Shown: positions 50,164 to 60,244, numbered from the stretch's first letter. The stretch is 64,000 nucleotides of DNA from Prorocentrum cordatum (GCA_963575745.1 CAUYUJ010001336.1:1404242-1468241); one strand, 5' to 3'. Translations and numbers: made by a program. Notes: generated by a model not told the origin, from the letters alone.

Positions 50164-53100
50164 CTAAACGCAGGGTGCCGGCCTGTCGCCCGCTGCACCG
50201 TCAGCGAGTCGACTGGGCCCGTCGGCAGGGTTCATGGAGGTGTGCACGTATATGTAAAAAGGCATTGTGAACGTAGCAAGGGTATGTGCGCAGATCCTGC
50301 GCACGATACGGTTGAGCATCTTGCTGCTCGAACGGCACTTGGCGGCCACTGCGAGCGCCACCTGGGAGTCCACGCAGAAGCAGACGCGGGTCCCGACAGA
50401 TTCCGAGGACCTCACACGCCAACGCATGGCGAGGAGAATGGTGGACAGCTCGAGCACATTGATGTGGCCCGCTCGCTGCCATCGCGTCGCCACGGGGTGT
50501 CGCCACACCCACCGGTTCGTGTCCAGCCCGTCCCGGGGCCAGGCGTTGAACCTGTAGGGCTTGCCGACGTCGACCCTGACGTCGCTCCCGCGGTGATCGC
50601 ACCGACGGTGCAACTCGTGGAGCAAAGCGTACATCTTCTCCCTGGAGGAGAGGGTGGCGATGCCGAGCGCCTTGGGCGAGAACTGCTGCGTTGGGGGCAG
50701 CTGCGCCCGGCGCTGGGCGAGGGCGTCATTCGTCGCCTTCACCTCTGCAGCCCCCTTGATGAAGGCCGCCTGCATCTCGCCCGGGGTCAGGGGCGCCTTC
50801 ATGATGTTCTCGACCGCCAGCCCCTGCCCAACCAGCCACATCAATACTCCGACGTGGGGCGTGCGTGCGAGACCTCGCAAAATAAGTGCATCTTGGGCTC
50901 GCGCCTCCGTAGGCGAGAGCTCGTGGATCGGCTTGCAACCGGCATGGCCGTATCCCGGCCAAAATCCGTGCAAGACTTCGCGCTCGCTACCACGTAGCGG
51001 CGTCTTACCGCCACCTTCTGGCCGTAGCACATGCACACTGTCCTCATAGTGGTACACGGGCAACCGGAACCTGTCGGCCTCCCACCGCGCAACAGCGTTT
51101 GGAGAAGCCTCCGCCTTGCAAAATGCGTCGGCGGGCTCCTCCTCGCGTTCAACCGGCGCCGCAACGGCCGGAAAACGGACGCCATCGCCGCCGCTCCAAG
51201 ACGACCCTGGGTCAAGCCACAAACTGGGCGGCTCTGTCACCGCGGTGAGCTCGACGACGTCCGCGTGCTCCTCGCACCAATAACTCGCGCCTGCGGTCTC
51301 GCTCAAGACGAAGTTCGTCCAGAACAACCGTGTCGACACGGCCAGGGACAACGTCCCGGCGTCGATCGCAACCGGCTTCGACCCCAGCGCCTCAGACAAT
51401 ATCTGCAAATCGCGGAGGGGCATCCCGGCCTCTCCGGAGGTTATGAACAGGCACGGGATCTGGTCGAAGACGTCGCGGATGCACTCCAGCGCCTGGATGC
51501 AGTGGCCGAGCGTCTCGCAGCGTGCCCTGCCTGCCGCGTCGCCCTTTTCCGCGCGGCCCACCCCAAACCCGACGTTGAGGTGGACTATCACGAACGACGC
51601 GCGAGGGGCATCGGCCGCCATCCCCTCGAGGAGCGCCCTGGTCTCGACGATGCCGGCCATGCTCCCGACAACGCGGTCGCCACCCCAGTTTCGAGTGTAC
51701 GTAGCACGCGCAGCCTTACAACCGTCCACGAGGAGCGCCGCGACCACGTACATGCCGAGGCGCTGCATGGCGGTGCGCAGCGCGCCGAACCCGCCGTAGA
51801 GGTCAATGACGACGACCCCCTGGTCGAAGAGCGTCGCCCCGCAGCCTGCCGCGAGTTCCGCGTCGCGAGCGCCCTGCTCGGTCAGGGCGTATCCGATCGA
51901 TACACCAGCCCCCCTTTCCGACGCATCGGTGGCCACGGGCTTGCAATCAAGCGGGGCGCGCATGTCCGTGAAGCACAGCGCGCACGATGCCATGCACATG
52001 AAGAGCTCCTCCCGGACCTTCGCGGAGAGCACGCGCGGGCTGCCGCGCTCGTCCGGCCAGTCGGCGATGGCGCCCCACGCCTCGTCGAGGCAAGCGAAAA
52101 GCTGTCTCCGGCTCGCGAAGCAACTGATCCAACGCCCTGCGATGCCCTGCAGGCATCGCCTCGACACCGTCTTGCAGTCGAGGGCCCAGGCCGTGAGGCT
52201 GATGGTCCCCAGCAGCCTTTCGAGAGTCGGCGCTGCAATGCCCCGTTGGCCATCCACGAAGAGGCCCTTCCGGACCGCCACCGGCTGCCTGACCACCTCC
52301 TTCTTCGCGGATGTCGGGATGCCGTGCGCGGCGAGGGCCTCCCGCAGGGCCAGATGCCGGTCGCTCACCTGCCCGCTGAGCTGTTCGGCGACCTGCCGCG
52401 GGAGCACCTCGGTGACCTCGGTGTCGTCGACATAGATCGACCACCACCACCGATCCGTCGGATCGGAAACGCAAGCCGCGGCGCCAGGGGCCCTCACTGG
52501 GAACGGGGCGCCGCGTTGGTACTCGCACTCCTCCGGGAGCCTCGCCGACCGCACGAGCGCGCCACCGGCTACCCTGCGGCGGAGGTGCTGCACGACACCG
52601 ACTGCTGACAGCCAGCCCATGGGGACCACGCGCATCCCCACAAACTCGGCCTTACCGTCGTCGCGGATGTACGGCAGGCTAAACACGAACCACCTCACCC
52701 ATCCCGGCGGGAGGGTATAGAGATGGAGCGCGCCAGACACGTCGTCGCCGCTCAGCGCGAGGACCTCGTCGCCCTCCAAGATCACGTGGGTGTACTCCCC
52801 TGGCAGGGGGAGCCGCGCCAAATCTCCAGCGATGAGATATTGCCCCGCGTTGGACGGGGTCAAATTCGCTATGAGGCGCTGCTGGTGCGGGTACCCTGGG
52901 GGGGGCTCCCCAGACTTTGGCACGGCAAACGCTCCATTGAGGATCCTCCGCCCGCCGATGGTCGGGATGGCATCCGCATCGACGGCCTCGACGATGCCGC
53001 GGGCCAGCAGCTCCTTGACGATGGTGTTCCACTCCGCTTGCTCACAGTGGACCTTCGCCTGGCGTGGCACGTCGGGCCATTCTGCCTCCGGCGCAATATA

Positions 53101-54729
53101 CTCCTCCGGATGCTCGAGGGCGTACCGTACTGCAGTCGAGCTGAGCCGCTCCGCTGGGAGCTGACCGCACCTGTCCGCCGGCGGCAACCCACGCTCCACC
53201 TGTTCCCAGGTGAGACGCTCCGGCGTCTGCAACGCACCGTCGGTATAAAAACTCAGCTTCGTGACCTCCTCCGACCATTTGACGTGGCGTGCGATGGTCT
53301 CGCCGCCCTGCCTGCTCACAAGCTCCTCGGCTGCGGCCTCCATCCGGGCAAGGCACAGACGCTGCGCGGCAGTCGCGGTCCAGCTCCGTGGGTAGAGCTG
53401 GTCGCTCAACGCGCCCTCGCTGGCGTACAGCCAATTGCAGAGCAAGACCTCGAGAACCGTCCACGCCGCAACGGATATCATCTTCCGTGTCCAACCGCGA
53501 TTCTCGCGGTGCTGAGACATGATGCCCTTGGGGTCTTTGACGTACTTGCACAGCAACTCGACAGCCACGCCTCGCGTGGGCAAAGGGAGGGGGAGTACAT
53601 CACGAGCTCGCCCTTCGCGGTGAACCCGTGCCTCGACCCGGGGCTGGCGCCTGCGATCATTGTACAACATGCCCCGCGCGTACTCGCCGAAAGGCGTGTC
53701 GAGCGCAAGTAACATCGCAAGGATCTGCGTGCCTGCCTTCGCCGCGCCCAGACCAGGCCCGTGAAGGTGCTTAAGAGCATCTGCAACACGCTTCGGGTTG
53801 GATGTGAGGTCCGAAGCAATGTGAAGCGGCCATTCCGTCTCTATCGCCCTCGCCCCGCCCCCCGGAAGCCTTTCTGGCGCAGGTAACCCCCACGTCGCCC
53901 GGTTCCGTCCTTCCCCTGGACTGGCGGCCATGGGGCCCGCCCAACCGGGCTGCGCGCAATCTGCATCGAAGTCGTACTCCCGGCTGCTGGAGCTGCGCCC
54001 TTGCCTCTGGCTAGGGCTGGCGCTGCGTCCTGACCCCGGCCCGAGGGCTTGCCCTTCGGGCTGGCCCCGCGACCGAAGCTCTGCCGCGCGAGCGGTCCGA
54101 CCTGCCACGGCGGCCGCACGGGCTGGGCTCCTCGGCTGCTCGCCTCCAGCACGGGAGTCGACGCGTCGGGGGCGGGCGCGACCCCGCCTCGACGCCGATT
54201 GCGGATCCGGGGACGGCGTCGCTTCCTGGAATCGGGGGCCCCCGCCGGCTTCCCAAGCTGGACGCCCGAGGTCGGGGGACTGGGCCTGCTGGCGTCTGCG
54301 ACGCGACGCTCTTGGCGGCCAGGGCGATTGCCGCCGGCCGGAGCTGCGGGAGCGCCCCGGGCCTCCGGCACGGCGACCTCGAGAGCTGCGGGTTCTCTCC
54401 GCGACGCGGAGGCTCCGTGACTCACGCCGCGGGCCGCAGCTGGCCCCGCAGCGCTGCCAGCTTCCTAGCCGGCCGCCTTCTTCCTGCGAAGTTCCTCCAG
54501 CCTGCTGCGAAGAACCTCGTTCCTGCCGGCCATCAGGTCCTCTGACTGGCTCGCAAGGCTCGCGCGGCTGCTGGGGATGAGCTCGTGCTGCCGCGCCATG
54601 GTGGCAGACTCCCCGCCGACCGACTTCAGCCTCTGCGTCAGGAGATCGCCGGCTCGGCCGAGATCCCCGCCAGTCATCGCGTCCAGCGTCTCGCAGATCG
54701 TCCGCAGCTCGTCCGCCCAGTCGCCGCAC
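50164..54729 (-). CDS. Pol: reverse transcriptase - RNase H split by a C5-methyltransferase-like domain
   Basis: An open frame of 1521 codons (numbered from 54729). No ATG occurs before residue 267 (53931). The frame overlaps the gag end by 265 nt in the -1 frame, so expression by -1 frameshift or by re-initiation at 53931 is possible. Residues 1-300 are Arg/Ser-rich and may not all be translated. RT spans about 590-830: motif A GDDVSGALH (D662/663), motif B VVPMGWLSAV, motif C YVDD (766-769). RNase H begins VATDASERGAG (D935). A methyltransferase-like block at 970-1300 interrupts it: motif I DLYGGFGALRTAMQRLG, motif VIII-like IDAGTLSLAVSTRLFW, motif IX-like GSEREVLHGFWPGY. RNase H then resumes with HINVLEL (E1427), VDSQVAL (D1454) and NPADGPSRL. 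The PCQ and ENV catalytic motifs are not found; HLNVGF and SGEAG occupy those places. Confidence 0.88.
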   Translation of the reverse strand: MRRLGGRAADDLRDAGRDDWRGSRPSRRSPDAEAEVGRRGVCHHGAAARAHPQQPREPCEPVRGPDGRQERGSSQQAGGTSQEEGGRLGSWQRCGASCGPRRESRSLRVAERTRSSRGRRAGGPGRSRSSGRRQSPWPPRASRRRRQQAQSPDLGRPAWEAGGGPRFQEATPSPDPQSASRRGRARPRRVDSRAGGEQPRSPARAAAVAGRTARAAELRSRGQPEGQALGPGSGRSASPSQRQGRSSSSREYDFDADCAQPGWAGPMAASPGEGRNRATWGLPAPERLPGGGARAIETEWPLHIASDLTSNPKRVADALKHLHGPGLGAAKAGTQILAMLLALDTPFGEYARGMLYNDRRRQPRVEARVHREGRARDVLPLPLPTRGVAVELLCKYVKDPKGIMSQHRENRGWTRKMISVAAWTVLEVLLCNWLYASEGALSDQLYPRSWTATAAQRLCLARMEAAAEELVSRQGGETIARHVKWSEEVTKLSFYTDGALQTPERLTWEQVERGLPPADRCGQLPAERLSSTAVRYALEHPEEYIAPEAEWPDVPRQAKVHCEQAEWNTIVKELLARGIVEAVDADAIPTIGGRRILNGAFAVPKSGEPPPGYPHQQRLIANLTPSNAGQYLIAGDLARLPLPGEYTHVILEGDEVLALSGDDVSGALHLYTLPPGWVRWFVFSLPYIRDDGKAEFVGMRVVPMGWLSAVGVVQHLRRRVAGGALVRSARLPEECEYQRGAPFPVRAPGAAACVSDPTDRWWWSIYVDDTEVTEVLPRQVAEQLSGQVSDRHLALREALAAHGIPTSAKKEVVRQPVAVRKGLFVDGQRGIAAPTLERLLGTISLTAWALDCKTVSRRCLQGIAGRWISCFASRRQLFACLDEAWGAIADWPDERGSPRVLSAKVREELFMCMASCALCFTDMRAPLDCKPVATDASERGAGVSIGYALTEQGARDAELAAGCGATLFDQGVVVIDLYGGFGALRTAMQRLGMYVVAALLVDGCKAARATYTRNWGGDRVVGSMAGIVETRALLEGMAADAPRASFVIVHLNVGFGVGRAEKGDAAGRARCETLGHCIQALECIRDVFDQIPCLFITSGEAGMPLRDLQILSEALGSKPVAIDAGTLSLAVSTRLFWTNFVLSETAGASYWCEEHADVVELTAVTEPPSLWLDPGSSWSGGDGVRFPAVAAPVEREEEPADAFCKAEASPNAVARWEADRFRLPVYHYEDSVHVLRPEGGGKTPLRGSEREVLHGFWPGYGHAGCKPIHELSPTEARAQDALILRGLARTPHVGVLMWLVGQGLAVENIMKAPLTPGEMQAAFIKGAAEVKATNDALAQRRAQLPPTQQFSPKALGIATLSSREKMYALLHELHRRCDHRGSDVRVDVGKPYRFNAWPRDGLDTNRWVWRHPVATRWQRAGHINVLELSTILLAMRWRVRSSESVGTRVCFCVDSQVALAVAAKCRSSSKMLNRIVRRICAHTLATFTMPFYIYVHTSMNPADGPSRLADGAAGDRPAPCV

Positions 54730-56057
54730 ACGCTCGGAGGGTGCGCGGCGTGGAAGATAGTCGTGAGGTACGCGACGAAGCGGCTGGCTCCCTGGACGGC
54801 TCCTGGAGTAACAGCGGCCCCTTCCCGAGCGGACAAGAACCCGTCGATCTGCTCGATCGCGAGTGTCAGGAGCTGTCCGGGATGATTCCGCGCGAAGGCC
54901 ACAATGTCCTCCTCGCCTCGGGTCGGGGCCACGCGAAAACCCGCGTCAGCGTCGCCGTCGCGTCCGAGCCCGACGGACTCGCTGCCGGCGCGGATCTCAT
55001 CGAGCTTGGAGCGGAGCCCCTTCGCCGTCGCCTCCGCCTCGCGCGCCGTCGGCCCGCGCGGGCGCTCCCGGTCACCGCCGCGGTCTCCCAACACGCGAGC
55101 GCCCAGGCCGCCGCGCCCGCCGCGTCCGGCTCCAAGATCACCCCGGCGGGGTGGCCAGACTGTGGCGCCGCCACGCTTCCCCGCAGCTCCTGGTTCATCC
55201 TCGTCGGCGTCGTCGGCGTCGCCAGCGTCCTCGTCGTGCTCCTCCTCGTACACGGTGTCGGGGGCCTCCGCGTCGAGGACGCGGAATGACCCCGAGTGCA
55301 AGTGCAACTCGTCGCTGGGCTCGACGGTGCACTCCTCCGGCTTGCACTCGCACATGTGGACGACCAGGACCCCCTGACGCCCACGGAGCTTCCCAGACAA
55401 GAGCTTGTGGGTGAAGACGTCGCTGGAGCGGATGAACGTCGCCTCGAACGTGTAACCCCGGCCGCGCCGGTACACCGGCGCCGCGTCCACTCGGCACACC
55501 GTCGTGCCGAGGACGCATGCGCCGCCTCCAAGCACTGGGGCGAGCTCGAGAACGTCTCCGGCGACGACCTGCTCGAGGACCTCGTAGTAGTTCGACGACA
55601 CGTGCTTGTGCCAAGCCGTGGGGACGCGAAGCCCCTCCAGGGCACCTGCGGCATCGGCGTACCCCTTGCCAGCGTGCCCGGAGCGCGACCGCCCCCGTGA
55701 GGCGCCCCGGCCACCGCTGGCGGTGTCACGGTTTCCGCCCCCGCGGGGCGGAGCCTCGTGACCGCCGCGGGCACCCCGGCCGCCTCCACCAGTGCCGCGG
55801 TTTCCGCCCCAGCGGGGCGGAGCCGCACCACGCTCAGGTACATCGCGGGCTCCCTGTTGTCCAGCGCCTGCGCTGCGATGCGACACGACGACGGCGCCGC
55901 GGCCAGCGCCAGGGCTGGGCCCGCGCGCCAGGGAACGCTCGCGCCCTCGGCTCGCCAAGCCGCCGCGCCCGCGGCCGCCCGCAGCGCCCAGGCTGCGCCC
56001 GCCGCTGCTGCCACCGCGGCCGCGGCTCCTCGACCTGACGCTGGCCGGCCGCTTCAT
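54465..56057 (-). CDS. Gag-like ORF1 of the retroelement
   Basis: ATG 56057 (MKRPASVRSRSRGRGG) is the first ATG of the frame; the frame itself opens further upstream. About 530 residues. The N-terminal 140 are RG/GGG-rich and probably bind nucleic acid. A compact central region follows (GLRVPTAWHKHVSSNYYEVL, YTFEATFIRSSDVFTHKLL, VVHMCECKPEECTVEPSDEL). Then comes an acidic stretch (DEDAGDADDADEDEP), and a helical C-terminus (LLTLAIEQIDGFLSAREGAA, LEELRRKKAAG). No zinc knuckle is seen. Position directly before pol supports a structural gag role. TAG at 54467-54465. Confidence 0.7.
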   Translation of the reverse strand: MKRPASVRSRSRGRGGSSGGRSLGAAGGRGRGGLASRGRERSLARGPSPGAGRGAVVVSHRSAGAGQQGARDVPERGAAPPRWGGNRGTGGGGRGARGGHEAPPRGGGNRDTASGGRGASRGRSRSGHAGKGYADAAGALEGLRVPTAWHKHVSSNYYEVLEQVVAGDVLELAPVLGGGACVLGTTVCRVDAAPVYRRGRGYTFEATFIRSSDVFTHKLLSGKLRGRQGVLVVHMCECKPEECTVEPSDELHLHSGSFRVLDAEAPDTVYEEEHDEDAGDADDADEDEPGAAGKRGGATVWPPRRGDLGAGRGGRGGLGARVLGDRGGDRERPRGPTAREAEATAKGLRSKLDEIRAGSESVGLGRDGDADAGFRVAPTRGEEDIVAFARNHPGQLLTLAIEQIDGFLSAREGAAVTPGAVQGASRFVAYLTTIFHAAHPPSVCGDWADELRTICETLDAMTGGDLGRAGDLLTQRLKSVGGESATMARQHELIPSSRASLASQSEDLMAGRNEVLRSRLEELRRKKAAG

Positions 56058-56508
56058 GGGCGGCACCGCGCCTGCGGGGGGGTAACGCCGACGCGCGGCG
56101 TCAAATAGTAGCCACCTCCCCGGGCAGGCACCCCTCGCCCTCAGACGGACGCCTGCGCCTCGCCAGCTCCGAGTCCGCGACTCGGCAGGCAAGGCCGGCA
56201 CCGGTCCTGAGGGGGCCAGCGCCTTGGCCGGCAACGCGCGCGTCACTGCCCCCGGGCAGGTCGCGCAGCAGGCCAGCCCCGCGCCGGCCCCGAGGGGGGC
56301 CCAGCCCCTGGGGTAGGACTAGGTAAAGCGGTGTGCGCGAGAAAGGCCCGGGACAGCGCCCGCCGCCCTTGGCCCGAAACGGCTTCAAGCTATTCCAGGT
56401 GCGGCGCTCGCTGCGTGCTCTGCCCTCCCATCCATGACCCTAGCTGTGCAAAGACACATTGTTCTCCCCTCTCCCCGCGGCGAAGTCCTACCACTTACCT
56501 GTCCCCTA

Positions 56509-56539
<31 letters not shown>

Positions 56540-57264
56540 GAAACTGCCAGAGGCTGGCCCCTCGCGTGCGATCTCCTGCTCGGAGAGCCCTCATCCACCG
56601 CCTGCGGAACCCGCCCCCGCGCCCCAGCGCCTGCCGCCTACTCACGGATCTGCCACCTCCACTGGGGCCGTGCGGCAAGGCCCGCCGCAGGGCTGAACCC
56701 GAACGCTGCTTTTCGTTCTCGTTTTGTTGTTCGGTTCTTCCTCGTTGTGCCATCGCTTCGCCTTGAATGCAAAACAAACTGAAAAGCAAAGCGGTGGCCA
56801 AACCACCGTTTGGGTCCAGCCCTGGAGTCCGCCACCATCCGCCCTGGCACGCTGAGACGCTGAGGCGTGGCAGAATGCTGAGGTGTCTCGCACAGTGCGA
56901 GCACTGGACAGAGAACCCTTACATGAGGATTCCTGGGACTGGGCGCTAGGGACCACGAACTGAGGGCTAGGCCATAGATTTCACCGCCGCCCTCTACAGA
57001 CAAGGACTCCTCCAGGGTCTGAAGCCTCCTGGCCGCAGAAATGTTTCTGGAATCTTGTAGTGGGAACAAACGAAATGAAAAACAGAAACAACATTCTGGA
57101 GCAAACGATTCAAACAATGATTTCGCCGGCCCGGTTGCCCCCGAATTAGGGGAGGGAAGGAGCAGGCCCACGGAGGGCGGACAATCCGGGGCTGTCTGGG
57201 GGGCCAGGGGCGGCCCGCGAGGCCGCCACAACTTTGCGAACCACACCCTTGAAGCATAAGAGGT
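56058..57264. other. Region upstream of the retroelement; CA microsatellite, no gene
   Basis: GC-rich with a (CA)n run at 56513-56540. A less GC-rich stretch is at 57030-57130. A terminal or split repeat of the retroelement would be expected here but was not recognised. Long open frames that enter the GAC repeat are artefacts. Confidence 0.4.
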
Positions 57265-58011
57265 TTTCACCTCCTCCTTCTCCTCCTCCTCCTCGTCCTC
57301 CTCGTCCTCGTCCTCGTCCTCCTCCTCCTCCTCCTCCTTCTCCTCCTCTTCTTCCTCACAGTCGCCGCGGTCGTCCGCGAGGGCGATTGCGCCGACCAGA
57401 AGGACGGACGACGACGAAGACGACGACAACGACGCCGACGACGACGAGGATGAGGACGAGGACGACAACGACGACGGGCGACGACGGCGACAACGCTGAC
57501 GACGACCACGACGTACTGCGGATGAGCCCGTATGGAAGGGGGGGTGCTGCGCAGGCCCGCTGTAGTCGACGACGAAGACGACCACTGCGGATGCCCTATG
57601 GGGAGGCGGGCAGGGGGTGCTGCGCAGGCCCGCTGTACCCAACGACGACGACCACGACGGCGACGCCACCGACGACCGACGACGCCGACGGCGACGTGGA
57701 CGACGGCGACGAGGACAAGAATGAGGACGAGGACGAAGACGAGGACGACGACGACTTACAACGACAGCGACGACGACGACGACGCACGACGGGTGCCTCG
57801 TGGGGGGTGTGCTGCGTAGGCCCGCTGTAGCCAACGACGACAACAACGACGACGACGGCGAGAAAGAGGACGAGGGCGAGGACGACGACGACGGACGACG
57901 ACGGACGGCGACGAGACGATGACGACGCACTGCGGATGAGCCCCTATGGGGGGGGGGCTGCGTAGTCCCGCCGTACGCTCTAAGCGACGAGGACGACGAG
58001 GACGACGAGGA

Positions 58012-58063
<52 letters not shown>

Positions 58064-58440
58064 AAGACGACGACGACGACGACGACGACGGCGACAACGG
58101 ACGACGGACGACGACGACTACGACGACGGATGACGGACGACGGACGACGGTCAACGGACGACGGACGACGGACGACGGACGACGGACGACGGACGACGAC
58201 GACGACGACGCACTGCGGATGCCCTATGGGGGGGGGTGCTGCGCAGGCGCCCGCTGTAGTCGAAGACGACAACGGCGCACTGCGGATGCCCTTGTGGGGG
58301 GGGGGTGCTGCGTAGGCCCGCTGAAGTCGAGGACGACGAAGACGCAACGACGCACTGCGGGTTATCCTATGGGGGGGGAGAGTGCTGCGCAGGGCCGCCG
58401 TATGCCCTAGGCGACGACGACGACGACGACGGCGATGGCA
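57265..58440. repeat. GAC-rich simple repeat with seven interspersed GCTGCGCAGGCCCGCTGTAG units
   Basis: Starts with TCC-rich DNA (57267-57357), then (GAC)n-like DNA. The word GCTGCG(C/T)AGGCCCGCTGTAG recurs near 57547, 57621, 57808, 57957, 58237, 58305 and 58383. Each copy is preceded by CTGCGGATG(C/A)CC(C/T)TATGGGGGG or a close variant. The compound unit is 70-280 bp with variable GAC length. No coding role. Confidence 0.85.
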
Positions 58441-59104
58441 GAACAATAGCTGGAGGGGGGCAGAGGATTAAAATGTCAGATCTGGCGGCTGGATTTTTAC
58501 TAGTCTGCCCAACTCAATTATTTTGGGGCCCTGGGGGGGGGGGGGGGGCCCCCCCATTTTTTATAGTTTGCTCCCAGTAAGGGTCCACCCCTCCCCAGGC
58601 AGCAGAAAGTTGCATGCACCGCTCCCCTCTCGCGAGCGCTCTGTGCACCCGGACGGCTCTCTAGCGCTCCCCAAGACGCCCCAGGTGTTCAAGATTGGAT
58701 TCCCAGAAGGCTCAGGCAGGGCACCGATGCCGCCAAGACGGCCCAAGATGCCTTCAAGACGACTCACAAGATGGCCCCAAGACGGCCCATGCTGGTTTTG
58801 AGATGGTCTACGAGGCCTCCAATCCGTATGGCCCCGAGCGGTCTCCCGGCCCAAGCGGCCTCCAAGATGACCCCCCCCACACTGCCCCACGGGAGCCTCG
58901 AGATGACCCAAAGGGCTGCCAAGACGGCCGAAGACGGCCCCCCAGATGCCGCCCGGGACAGCCCCGAGACAGCCCCACGCTGGCCTACGAGAGCCTCCGA
59001 AGCGATCCAGGACGGCCGCGGCGAAGACGGGCCCACCCCGGAGGCCAAACTACCGTTGCCTCAGCCCGCCCTCCTCTGATCTCTTCGGCCCGCTGCCCTC
59101 GAGC
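58441..59104. repeat. G/C homopolymers and degenerate 10-11 bp CCAAGA repeat
   Basis: A G run followed by a C run (about 58532-58556), then (58730-59010) CCAAGACGGCC/CCCAAGATGCC words at 10-12 bp spacing, the family also seen at 4.1, 8.5, 19.2, 21.1 and 59.9 kb. Confidence 0.6.
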
Positions 59105-59270
59105 TCGAAGCCGGGGCGGGAATCGCGCGATTCAGAAACGCGATGTCTTGATTTCTGTTCTTACGGGGCCCCCAGAAGTCCCGACCTTTCCCCGGGACCG
59201 CTTTTCCACCCCGAGTCGTTCTTTGAGGGTCCTGGGGCCTGGCGAGGGCCCCCGAGACCGAAAACGGCCA
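59105..59270. repeat. Dispersed repeat family (TTTTCGGTCTCGGGGGCCC)
   Basis: On the minus strand this reads like 280-420, 950-1070 and (inverted) 61140-61260: a GCCGTTTTCGG block, GGGGGCCCTCG, then CCCCAGGACC and AAGCGGTCCCGGGGAAAGG. Non-coding. Confidence 0.5.
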
Positions 59271-59399
59271 CACACCTTATGTCGTGCGATTGTTTTTGCT
59301 CGGCGCCAGCGCGCATGCTGAACAAGGATCGACCGTGCCGGCATTCCTATAGCCCTACAGGAATCTCTCATAGAACCAAAGAAAACTCTCAGAGCAACA

Positions 59400-59620
59400 A
59401 AAAGGCTATCAGACCGGTGCATTAAAACAAAATTGCCTTAGCCAGAAATGCTTAAGATCACTTCGAACAGCTAACGACAAATTCTTAGAACGTTATCAAG
59501 TGGACCTACCGGCAAGTCAAAACGCTTGACCACTGATTTTGGGACGCCCGAAATGGGCATGGGAAAAAAATAAGCAATGCCCAACAACACATGTTGTCCA
59601 AAACCATCAGTGGCCGCTCT
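59400..59620. other. AT-richer intergenic patch
   Basis: Lower GC than its surroundings, no open frame and no repeat recognised. Confidence 0.35.
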
Positions 59621-59689
59621 TGGGAAAGCGGCCTTCTGTCTCAGATGGACAATGTCCGTGTCGACGCCGACAGCGAACCGTGCTCAGAA

Positions 59690-60240
59690 TCCCACCAGCC
59701 CTTTGGGCGTGAGTGGTTTAGAGAGCCCGCTCTGTTCTCAACCCCCTTCTTCACCTTCGGGGAGGGGTTTACCCCTCCCCCTACCCCCTCCCCCTGGGCC
59801 TGGAGAGGGCGCCCCGCGGGTCGTTGGAGGGGTCTTTTTCGACTCCTGGGAGGGCTAAAATTCGACACCCCTCACGAGGATTCTGGCCCCGACGGGGGGA
59901 GGCAGAAAAGTGCTCGCCCCATCTGTGATCGATCGCCCGAAAGACGGCCCCAAGATTCCTCCCAGACCCCTCCCAAAGAGCCCCAAGAGGCCCCAAGAGG
60001 CCTCCAAGAGGCCCCCAAGATGCCCCCAAGAGGCCCCCAAGAGGCCCAAAGAGGCTCCCCCGAGGCACCCAAGACTCCATGGAAGCCCCTGGGCCCGCCA
60101 AGAGGCCCCCAAGACGCCCCACAAAAACGGCCTCCAAGAGGCGGCCGAAGAAGGCCCGAAGAACCCCCCTGAAGCCCCCGCCGAAGAGGCTCCCCCAAGG
60201 CACCCAAGACGCTCCTAGAAGACCCCGGGCCGCCAAGAGG
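59690..60240 (-). repeat. Dispersed repeat: CCCCAAGAGG array plus conserved flank (copy 2, inverted)
   Basis: Reverse complement of the 8490-9090 element: the flank (59690-59800) includes CCCACCAGCCCTTTGGGCG and GGGGTTTACCCCTCCCCC. The array (59930-60240) is mostly CAAGAGGCCCC at 11 bp spacing. Confidence 0.8.
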
Positions 60241-60244
60241 CCCC

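Larger units (their letters stand above)
49452..56057 (-). mobile_element. Tyrosine-recombinase retroelement (DIRS/Ngaro-like) with methyltransferase-containing pol
   Basis: Minus-strand order: gag-like ORF (56057-54465), pol with RT, RNase H and a cytosine methyltransferase-like domain (to 50164), tyrosine recombinase (50159-49452). No protease, LTR or DDE integrase is seen. That combination defines the DIRS/Ngaro type of retrotransposon, which integrates via a circular intermediate and a tyrosine recombinase. Gag and pol are long and uninterrupted, so the copy is fairly young, but the recombinase is cut short. Terminal repeats were not identified on either side. Confidence 0.85.

Noticed and set aside
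50029-53712. Long plus-strand frames over the retroelement (322, 525 and 329 codons)
   Set aside because: They are antisense to pol and arise from GC-rich codon bias; all recognisable motifs are on the minus strand.
56638-58446. 602-codon minus-strand frame rich in Val/Ser/Arg
   Set aside because: Mostly translation of GAC/GTC repeats; no conserved segment.
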